5,751 bases of DNA from an uncultured Prevotellaceae bacterium (lineage in GTDB: Bacteria; Bacteroidota; Bacteroidia; Bacteroidales; Bacteroidaceae): assembly GCA_947176655.1 (NCBI GenBank), contig CAMWRK010000144.1:1-5751 (forward strand), written 5' to 3'. Below, in pieces: positions 1 through 4,186 of the stretch. The position numbers were made by a program, and so were the translations under genes. The notes below the pieces were generated by a model. That model saw only the letters and a list, made by a program, of their open reading frames with translations, ran no database searches and was not told the origin of the DNA. Within the stretch, counting starts at the first letter, position 1; every line of letters begins with the position of its first letter.

Positions 1-758
1 ACGTAGATACCCTCGTATGATGGGTTGAACAAGTCGCGCAACATGCCCACGGCACGGCTGCTTTCCTCATACACCAGCGTGGGCATTTCCTTGGCTTTCT
101 GAGCATTTTTCAGGGTGTCGTTCCACCGCTGGGCGAGTATCTTCATCTCGTTGTCCAGCTCACTCGCCTTCTTGCCTTCAGCCACAGTGCGCACTATGAT
201 GCCGCAGTTGTCCGGTTTGATACTTTCTATAATCTGTTTCAGACGTGCACGCTCTTTGTGCTCCTTTATTTTGGACGACACGTTTACCTTATTCTGAAAC
301 GGCATCAGAACGAGAAAGCGGCCTGCAAAAGACAGTTCGCACGTAAGGCGCGGCCCTTTGGTGGAAATGGGTTCCTTGACAATCTGCACCAGTACCTCCT
401 GTCCCTGTTGCAAGGTGTGCTGTATCAGTCCGTCCTTGGGGCATTCGGGCAGAATCTGCGTGTTGCTGATCTGCGGCAGGTTCTTGCGGTCCGAGAGCAG
501 TCTCTTCATGTATTTCGCATACGAGTTGAACTGTGCTCCCAGATCCAGGTAATGCAGAAATGCGTCTTTTTCGTAACCGACATTGACAAAGCATGAATTC
601 AGCCCCGGCATAAGTTTTTTTACTTTGGCCAAGTATATATTGCCCACCTGGAAACTGGCCTCCTGGCTCTCGTCCTGATACTCCATCAGCCGCTTGTCCT
701 CGGTAAGGGCTATGGATATTTTCTTGGGCTGTACATCAATGAATAGTTCGCTGGTCAT
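1..758 (-). CDS. rng: Ribonuclease E/G family endoribonuclease (RNase G-like), 3'-truncated by window edge
   Basis: RNase E/G enzymes cut single-stranded RNA in the cytoplasm during rRNA maturation and mRNA decay. The frame is open from the ATG at 758 to the window edge and gives 252 complete codons, about half of the roughly 520 residues usual for Bacteroidetes homologues. The start is supported by the N-terminal MTSELFIDVQP, which resembles the family start. An S1-type RNA-binding domain lies at about residues 36-130 (VGNIYLAKVKKLMPGLNSCF, then GYEKDAFLHY), with the group's usual insertion around 75-115. It is followed by the family motif KGPRLT (135-139 region), GRFLVLMPF and RTVAEGKKAS. 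The catalytic DNase I-like domain with its metal-binding aspartates, and the zinc-link, should lie beyond the left edge, so catalytic competence cannot be judged here. The gene sits 115 nt downstream of a small ribosomal-protein gene on the same strand, with a terminator-like structure in the gap. Family assignment is firm; RNase G rather than E is inferred from the clade's usual annotation. Confidence 0.93.
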   Translation of the reverse strand, partial: MTSELFIDVQPKKISIALTEDKRLMEYQDESQEASFQVGNIYLAKVKKLMPGLNSCFVNVGYEKDAFLHYLDLGAQFNSYAKYMKRLLSDRKNLPQISNTQILPECPKDGLIQHTLQQGQEVLVQIVKEPISTKGPRLTCELSFAGRFLVLMPFQNKVNVSSKIKEHKERARLKQIIESIKPDNCGIIVRTVAEGKKASELDNEMKILAQRWNDTLKNAQKAKEMPTLVYEESSRAVGMLRDLFNPSYEGIY

Positions 759-772
759 AGTCTGTTGTGTAT

Positions 773-829
773 AAAAAATCCGGTACCGACACCTTATATA
801 TTGTTATATATGGCCGCTCGGCTACCGGA
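773..829 (-). terminator. Terminator-like nested hairpin with U6 tract in the rng leader (candidate attenuator)
   Basis: Read on the minus strand, TCCGGTA then CCGA (829-818, one unpaired G at 822) pairs perfectly with TCGG then TACCGGA (789-779), an 11-bp GC-rich stem. Inside it, two ATATAT arms (811-806 and 801-796) can close an AACA tetraloop. Six U residues follow directly (778-773). This is the layout of an intrinsic terminator. It ends only 14 nt before the rng ATG, too close for another promoter to fit between them. It could end transcription of the upstream 29-codon gene, throttle read-through into rng, or act as a processed 5' leader element. The structure is seen directly; the function is inferred. 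Confidence 0.6.
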
Positions 830-873
830 CGTTGTTCTTTTGCGTATATCAACGCACACAGACGTCAAGTCTT

Positions 874-963
874 TTACTTGCTCTTGTGTCTGTTCTTGCG
901 CAGTCTCTTTTTACGCTTGTGTGTAGCCATCTTGTGGCGTTTGTGCTTTTTTCCGTTCGGCAT
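874..963 (-). CDS. bS22/mS38-like small basic ribosomal protein (AURKAIP1/COX24-type), 29 aa
   Basis: The 30-codon frame runs from ATG at 963 to TAA at 874. It starts MPNGKKHKRHKMATHKRKKR and ends LRKNRHKSK. More than half of the residues are Lys, Arg or His, and there is only one acidic-free, uninterrupted basic stretch with no membrane segment. The core K-x-H-K-x-R-K-K-R-L-R-K-x-R pattern is that of the AURKAIP1/COX24 C-terminal domain, the family of mitochondrial mS38 and of the tiny bacterial small-subunit protein bS22 described from mycobacterial ribosomes. Bacteroidetes genomes commonly annotate peptides of this length and composition under that domain name. A binding place in the 30S subunit near the decoding region is inferred from the relatives. 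It has its own promoter-like sequence about 45 nt upstream and lies 115 nt before rng on the same strand. It is too short for ordinary gene-length cut-offs. The gene is likely real; ribosomal location is an inference. Confidence 0.85.
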   Translation of the reverse strand: MPNGKKHKRHKMATHKRKKRLRKNRHKSK

Positions 964-1006
964 AACTTTTACAGATATTTGTTGTTAGTACATATATTTC
1001 AGTGTG

Positions 1007-1037
1007 CAAAGGTAGTGCTTTTTTTTGGAAGTTAAAA
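1007..1037 (-). promoter_or_regulatory. Bacteroidetes-type promoter of the bS22-like gene
   Basis: On the minus strand TACCTTTG (1014-1007) matches the Bacteroidetes -7 consensus TANNTTTG exactly. TTTT at 1037-1034, 19 nt upstream, matches three of four bases of the -33 element TTTG. Transcription would begin near 1000, giving a leader of about 35-40 nt that is AT-rich and lacks a Shine-Dalgarno sequence, which is normal for this phylum. Confidence 0.6.
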
Positions 1038-1058
1038 GCATTTGACCTTTTTTTTGGA
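1018..1058. repeat. Two perfect 12-nt A/T-tract direct repeats over the bS22-like promoter
   Basis: CTTTTTTTTGGA occurs at 1018-1029 and again, identical, at 1047-1058, 29 nt apart. On the transcribed (minus) strand these read TCCAAAAAAAAG. One copy lies between the -33 and -7 elements of the bS22-like gene and the other just upstream of -33. They may bend DNA, act as an UP-like element, or be an operator pair; low complexity makes chance a real alternative. Confidence 0.45.
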
Positions 1059-1077
1059 TGTGTTGTCCTGAATCTCA

Positions 1078-1107
1078 TTTACGATGTATGGCAAATCCGT
1101 ATGTTTG
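1078..1107 (+). promoter_or_regulatory. Weak candidate plus-strand promoter
   Basis: TATGTTTG (1100-1107) fits the -7 consensus TANNTTTG on the plus strand, and TTTA (1078-1081) is a three-of-four match to the -33 element with an 18-nt spacer, slightly short. No plus-strand gene follows before the hairpin at 1209-1229, so if it is active it would make a short noncoding transcript. A single eight-base match can easily arise by chance. Confidence 0.2.
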
Positions 1108-1208
1108 CGACACCGTTGTCCTTACAACGAGATGTTGAGCCACACCATCGTTACTACGACAAATCTAAAAGGACTGGAGTGTTGTCGTGATGAGTGAAAT
1201 TTATTGCC

Positions 1209-1229
1209 ACGACGGCGTTTTGCCGTCGT
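1209..1229 (-). terminator. Strong hairpin downstream of the zinc-ribbon gene, probable terminator
   Basis: ACGACGGC (1209-1216) and GCCGTCGT (1222-1229) form a perfect 8-bp GC-rich stem closed by a 5-nt loop. It begins 35 nt after the stop codon of the minus-strand zinc-ribbon gene, the right place to end that unit. The sequence after it (GGCAATAAATTT on the minus strand) has no clean U tract, so termination efficiency is uncertain. On the plus strand it is followed by TTACGTG, also a poor U tract. Confidence 0.5.
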
Positions 1230-1264
1230 TACGTGATCCTCGTAATGGACAAGTGTGGCACGTA

Positions 1265-1396
1265 TTAGTCTTCAAAATCGAAGTAGTCTAATTTCTTTCC
1301 GCATTTCGGGCAGAAAACATCGTGTTTGTGGATTTCTCCCCCGCAATCATTGCAGTGGTATGTGCATTGTGAAGATGTCGCATTTTTCTTTTCCAT
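1265..1396 (-). CDS. Small zinc-ribbon protein, 43 aa, function unknown
   Basis: A 44-codon frame runs from ATG at 1396 to TAA at 1265. The product begins MEKKNATSSQCTYHCNDCGG and continues with EIHKHDVFCPKCGKKLDYFDFED. Residues 15-18 (CNDC) and 29-32 (CPKC, followed by GKK) form the two Cys-x2-Cys knuckles of a zinc ribbon, spaced by 10 residues. An extra Cys11 and several His residues lie nearby. The tail is acidic (DYFDFED). Such single-ribbon peptides bind one structural zinc ion, and many act in protein or nucleic-acid contacts, but nothing here identifies a partner. No signal peptide or membrane segment is present, so it is probably cytoplasmic. It lies 36 nt after the DUF2400 gene on the same strand and precedes a terminator-like hairpin, suggesting it is the last gene of that unit. 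The CxxC geometry makes the frame convincing despite its length; function is not assigned. Confidence 0.78.
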   Translation of the reverse strand: MEKKNATSSQCTYHCNDCGGEIHKHDVFCPKCGKKLDYFDFED

Positions 1397-1432
1397 GTTT
1401 TTATGTAGTTTTTAAAAAAAATATCAATATCG

Positions 1433-2206
1433 TTACTGTAGACTCTGAAGTCCATTATCAGCAACGGTCATAAGCGCAAGGTCGTATTTCAGCGGATCTT
1501 CCGGCGACCATTTGCGGAAAATGCTTGTCAGTTCCACGCATGCTTTCCAGTCGGCCTGCCTTCGTGTCAGTATGGATGCCGTCAGCCGGCAGACATGCAC
1601 GTCCATCACCGCATAGAGTTTGCTTTGGTCCACGTCTTTCCACAGTCCCAGGTCTGGCTCGCCCTGCCGTACCATCCAGCGCAGATACATACATATCCGT
1701 TTGCATGCCGACACGCCCGGCGTGCCAAGTCGAGCCGGAGCGAGCCATTGACATAGCACGGATATTATATCATCCATGTTTTTGCCGCGGAATATGTGTT
1801 CAAGGGTAATGTCGCTTTCACGGCATCCTTCCGCTGTCAGTGCGTGACGTATGTTGTCGCACACCTGTATGAACTTCTCACGGTTGAGAGTGCGGTATAC
1901 ACATCCGTTCACGGCATCGCGGTAACTGTCGTTGTATTTTCCTTCAAGGACAAAACGGGCAGGACTCCACTGCATTTCGTCTCCGAGCATCCGGCGTGCA
2001 GCCTTCTTTATTGCCTTGCGGTTGCCCCATGTTATAATCGCCACGAACAGTGCACCCAGTTCTATGTCCAACTGCCTGTCGGTGTGTTTCTTCAGTTCGT
2101 ATACCAAGCCGCATGGATCCACTTCCAGAAAGCCTTCCTTGTCGAACTTCGCGGCATGTATCTTGTCCAGAATCTCTTTTGTGATTTTTATGTTCCCGTC
2201 GCTCAT
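1433..2206 (-). CDS. DUF2400 / TIGR02757 family protein (helix-hairpin-helix glycosylase-like)
   Basis: The 257-residue product has the length and landmarks of the Bacteroidetes TIGR02757 (DUF2400) family. These are an early DP motif (DPCGLVYELKK, residues 30-40), the DIELGALFVAIITWGNRKAI segment (47-66), RICMYLRWMVR (170-180) followed by PDLGLW (184-189), the core MDVHVCRLTASIL (201-213), and DPLKYDLAL near the C terminus (237-245). The family is usually linked by fold to HhH-GPD DNA glycosylases such as MutY and endonuclease III, but its biochemical activity is not established. I see no iron-sulfur cysteine cluster at the C terminus. The C-terminal end after DLAL (MTVADNGLQSLQ) departs from the FG-x-G-V type ending I remember for relatives. 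The start at 2206 follows a good promoter and is the first ATG of the frame. It is divergent from ssb, a neighbour compatible with a DNA-maintenance role, and is followed after 58 nt of non-overlapping sequence and leader by the zinc-ribbon gene. No signal peptide. Confidence 0.88.
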   Translation of the reverse strand: MSDGNIKITKEILDKIHAAKFDKEGFLEVDPCGLVYELKKHTDRQLDIELGALFVAIITWGNRKAIKKAARRMLGDEMQWSPARFVLEGKYNDSYRDAVNGCVYRTLNREKFIQVCDNIRHALTAEGCRESDITLEHIFRGKNMDDIISVLCQWLAPARLGTPGVSACKRICMYLRWMVRQGEPDLGLWKDVDQSKLYAVMDVHVCRLTASILTRRQADWKACVELTSIFRKWSPEDPLKYDLALMTVADNGLQSLQ

Positions 2207-2224
2207 AATATAGTCATAATATAG
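2204..2224. repeat. Tandem 10-nt repeat over the DUF2400 start codon
   Basis: CATAATATAG occurs at 2204-2213 and 2215-2224, an 11-nt period. On the minus strand each copy contains TTATG, so the start codon and its upstream context are duplicated. The upstream ATG (2217-2215) opens a four-codon frame (M-T-I-L) whose TGA overlaps the true start as ATGA. Confidence 0.6.
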
Positions 2225-2257
2225 CTTGAAGTGTTTTTATGAATCGGTGCTATGGTA

Positions 2258-2289
2258 CAAAGGTACGAAATAAATTCCGTATCTCGGAA
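2258..2289 (-). promoter_or_regulatory. Promoter of the DUF2400 / zinc-ribbon unit
   Basis: TACCTTTG (2265-2258, minus strand) is an exact match to TANNTTTG and identical to the -7 box of the bS22-like gene. The -33 region is poor: TTCC at 2289-2286, 20 nt upstream, matches only two of four bases of TTTG. The start of transcription would fall near 2250, leaving a leader of about 45 nt. Confidence 0.55.
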
Positions 2290-2357
2290 GTTTTTTATCC
2301 CCTCATTATGCGTCCCATCATTCCGTCTGACGTTTACGTAATATGTAATAATAATTG

Positions 2358-2389
2358 CTTGGCTGTTTCAGAATTAATACTTAACTTTG
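2358..2389 (+). promoter_or_regulatory. Promoter of ssb-gldE
   Basis: TAACTTTG (2382-2389) matches TANNTTTG exactly, and CTTG (2358-2361) matches three of four bases of the -33 element with a 20-nt spacer, which is ideal for the Bacteroidetes primary sigma factor. Transcription would begin close to 2396, giving a leader of under 20 nt. This placement shows that the coding frame upstream of 2413 is not translated. Confidence 0.7.
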
Positions 2390-2412
2390 CAGTACTGAAT
2401 AATGTTGTAACT

Positions 2413-2775
2413 ATGAATAAAGTCATGCTTATAGGCAATGTCGGTCTGGATCCTGAAGTGCGATATGTCGATGCAGGAGTGGCTGTGGCCACCCTACGTC
2501 TGGCCACCACCGAGCGCGGTTACCGTCTGCCAAACGGCACCGAAGTCCCTGCACGCACGGAGTGGCACAATATTGTTCTCTGGCGCCAGTTGGCAGAGAC
2601 AGTGGAGAAGTATGTCCACAAAGGAGACAAACTCTATATCGAGGGCAAGATACAGACACGTTCCTATGATGACCGCACTGGCCAGAAAAGGTATGTCGTC
2701 GAAATATGGGCCGAGGCCATGGAGATGCTTTCTCCCCGTCGGCAGGACAATGGCGAGACTTCAACGCAGCAGTAA
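2413..2775 (+). CDS. ssb: Single-stranded DNA-binding protein (SSB), 120 aa
   Basis: SSB coats single-stranded DNA as an oligomer during replication, recombination and repair. Nearly the whole product is the OB-fold: MNKVMLIGNVGLDPEVRY (1-18), VAVATLRLATTERGYRLPNG (23-42), TEWHNIVLW (49-57) and YVHKGDKLYIEGKIQTRSYD (67-86), then the final strand VVEIWAEAMEML (95-106). Trp51, Trp58-region and Phe/Tyr positions typical of DNA stacking are present as W51, W57 and Y77/Y86. Only about 14 residues follow the OB-fold, ending GETSTQQ. The long flexible linker and acidic D-D-x-P-F tip that recruits partner proteins in most bacterial SSBs are missing, and neither alternative frame past the stop codon restores them. 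The start at 2413 is chosen because the protein family begins MNKV and a promoter lies immediately upstream; the frame stays open back to 2239 without coding character. gldE follows after 21 nt, indicating co-transcription. Confidence 0.95.
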   Translation: MNKVMLIGNVGLDPEVRYVDAGVAVATLRLATTERGYRLPNGTEVPARTEWHNIVLWRQLAETVEKYVHKGDKLYIEGKIQTRSYDDRTGQKRYVVEIWAEAMEMLSPRRQDNGETSTQQ

Positions 2776-2796
2776 GAGTACAGCACATTCATACAG

Positions 2797-4116
2797 ATGT
2801 TTTATTTTCCCATTTTGGATTTTACCGTTTCCGTCAGCACAACCGACCCTTCTTTCCTGGCATGGGTAGCCTTGTGTCTCAGTGTTCTCCTGCTTATATG
2901 CAGCGGTCTGGCTTCGGCCAGCGAAATAGCCTTCTTCAGTCTTACACCACAGGATTTGGCTGAGATTGCCGAGGAGAAGCGTGGTTGCGATACCCGAATA
3001 CTACAGTTGCGTGAGCACAGCGACCGCGTCTTGGCAACCATTCTGATACTTAATAATCTTGTCAATGTAGGGGTAATCATGCTGCTCAACTTCTTTTTTA
3101 TGGACTGTCTGCACTTCGGAGCAGGGGCGGAGTGGCTGGAGTTTCTGCTTCTTACGGTGCTGCTTACTTTTCTATTGCTGCTCTTCGGCGAAATCATGCC
3201 GAAGATATACAGCACCCACCACAATCTCTCCTTTGCCCGTTTTGCTGCTCCGTTGCTTTTCTATTTCCAGAAGCTTTTCTATCCGGTCTCCTCTCTACTG
3301 ATGATGAGCAAGGCGTTTACCGACAGAATAGTTTCATACGAAACGGAATCCCTTACCGTAGACGATCTTGAAAAGGCCATGGAACTGACTGACAAGAAAG
3401 ACATTGCCGAAGAGAGCCAGATGCTGCAGGGCATCATACGTTTTGGCGGCGAGACAGCCCGCGAGGTCATGACGCCGCGTGTGGATATTGTGGATCTGGA
3501 CATGAAGGCCTCGTTCACACAGGTGTTGCAATGTATTGTCGAAAACAACTATAGCCGTATACCCGTCTACCAGGATACAGCGGACAACATCCGCGGCGTG
3601 CTCTATATTAAAGACCTGTTGCCGCATTTGCAGAAACCAGCCTCTTTCCGTTGGCAGAGTCTGATACGTCCGCCATATTTCGTTCCGGAGACAAAGATGA
3701 TAGACGATCTCCTGCGCGATTTTCAGCAGAACAAAGTACACATTGCTATTGTCGTCGATGAGTTCGGAGGTACTTCCGGCATTGTCACTATGGAGGACAT
3801 CATCGAAGAGATCGTGGGAGAGATAGACGATGAATACGACGATGAAGAGAAGACGTTTCACCGCCTGAATCAGAATACATATATTTTTCAGGGCAAGACG
3901 CTGCTTACCGACTTCTACCGCATAATGAGGCTTGATGACGACTTCTTTGCGGAAACCAATGCGGATGCTGATACGTTGGCAGGACTGTTGCTGGAACTCA
4001 AGGGAGAGTTTCCAACGTTGCACGAACGTCTTACATGTCGCAATATCACGTTCGAGATAATGGAGATGGATGAACGGCGTATTGTAGCCATAAAGGTAAT
4101 TCTGGGCAAGGCATAG
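2797..4116 (+). CDS. gldE: GldE, gliding-motility-associated membrane protein (CNNM/CBS/CorC_HlyC family)
   Basis: The 439-residue protein has the full architecture of the family. An N-terminal CNNM (DUF21) transmembrane domain has hydrophobic helices at about 19-40, 78-101, 113-131 and 147-170, with the signatures ASEIAFFSL (41-49) and GEIMPK (131-136). A cytoplasmic CBS pair follows (about 222-280 and 290-345) with MTPR (225-228), SRIPVY (253-258) and DEFGGTSGIVTMEDIIEEIV (321-340). A C-terminal CorC_HlyC domain occupies about 355-437. Relatives with this architecture are linked to magnesium/cobalt or other ion transport, and CBS pairs often sense adenine nucleotides. In Flavobacterium johnsoniae gldE neighbours gldD and is tied to gliding and its secretion machinery. 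In non-gliding Bacteroidales the role is uncertain and could be ion homeostasis. It is 21 nt downstream of ssb, a conserved pairing in the phylum, and no gldD follows. It converges on tamB with a 4-nt gap. Intact, with no visible defect. Confidence 0.92.
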   Translation: MFYFPILDFTVSVSTTDPSFLAWVALCLSVLLLICSGLASASEIAFFSLTPQDLAEIAEEKRGCDTRILQLREHSDRVLATILILNNLVNVGVIMLLNFFFMDCLHFGAGAEWLEFLLLTVLLTFLLLLFGEIMPKIYSTHHNLSFARFAAPLLFYFQKLFYPVSSLLMMSKAFTDRIVSYETESLTVDDLEKAMELTDKKDIAEESQMLQGIIRFGGETAREVMTPRVDIVDLDMKASFTQVLQCIVENNYSRIPVYQDTADNIRGVLYIKDLLPHLQKPASFRWQSLIRPPYFVPETKMIDDLLRDFQQNKVHIAIVVDEFGGTSGIVTMEDIIEEIVGEIDDEYDDEEKTFHRLNQNTYIFQGKTLLTDFYRIMRLDDDFFAETNADADTLAGLLLELKGEFPTLHERLTCRNITFEIMEMDERRIVAIKVILGKA

Positions 4117-4186
4117 GCATTTATCTCAGCCATTTGAAAAGGTCGCTGAAATGATTGAAATCCTTTTTACACTGTATGCCTATGCC
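4110..4186. repeat. Perfect 11-bp inverted repeat across the gldE/tamB convergent junction
   Basis: GGCATAGGCAT (4110-4120) covers the last codons and stop of gldE and the 4-nt gap. ATGCCTATGCC (4176-4186) lies inside the 3' end of tamB. The arms are perfectly complementary with a 55-nt loop, inside which TCAGC (4126-4130) can pair with GCTGA (4145-4149), and AAAAGG (4137-4142) with CCTTTT (4162-4167) as an alternative. Since there is no room for an ordinary terminator between the genes, this could serve as a shared bidirectional terminator or 3'-end stabiliser. Neither strand shows a clean U tract immediately after the outer stem, which weakens the terminator reading. Confidence 0.5.

Larger units (their letters stand above)
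964..1264. other. Gene-free stretch between the bS22-like and zinc-ribbon genes
   Basis: I find no convincing coding frame on either strand in these 301 nt. What it holds, from left to right: the bS22-like leader and promoter (964-1037), A-tract repeats (1018-1058), a short perfect hairpin CGTTGT-CCTT-ACAACG (1114-1129), and a strong 8-bp hairpin (1209-1229). The octamer GTTGTCCT occurs at 1062-1069 and 1115-1122 with a one-mismatch copy at 1181-1188. No tRNA-like cloverleaf was recognised. Confidence 0.7.

Noticed and set aside
1160..1167. Minus-strand TAGATTTG as a promoter
   Set aside because: It fits the -7 consensus, but no -33-like element lies 19-21 nt upstream and only an eight-codon frame follows.
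1002..1190. 62-codon plus-strand frame in the gene-free stretch
   Set aside because: It begins within the bS22-like promoter, has no conserved motif, and would need a promoter upstream that I cannot find.
1408..1420. T5A7 tract between DUF2400 and the zinc-ribbon gene as a terminator
   Set aside because: There is no GC-rich stem; the tract is simply AT-rich spacer, and the two genes look co-transcribed.
1796..2224. 142-codon plus-strand frame opposite DUF2400
   Set aside because: It is antisense to a clear family member, and its composition follows from the opposite strand's codons.
2239..2412. 58-codon N-terminal extension of the ssb frame
   Set aside because: The family begins at MNKV (2413), and the extension contains a full promoter with an exact -7 box; its residues show no conserved protein pattern.
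2429..2869. Long frames on both strands overlapping ssb
   Set aside because: They are shadows of ssb; no start context, promoter or motif supports either.
3334..4023. 229-codon minus-strand frame inside gldE
   Set aside because: It lies wholly opposite the well-supported gldE coding sequence and has no recognisable domain; it is a shadow frame.
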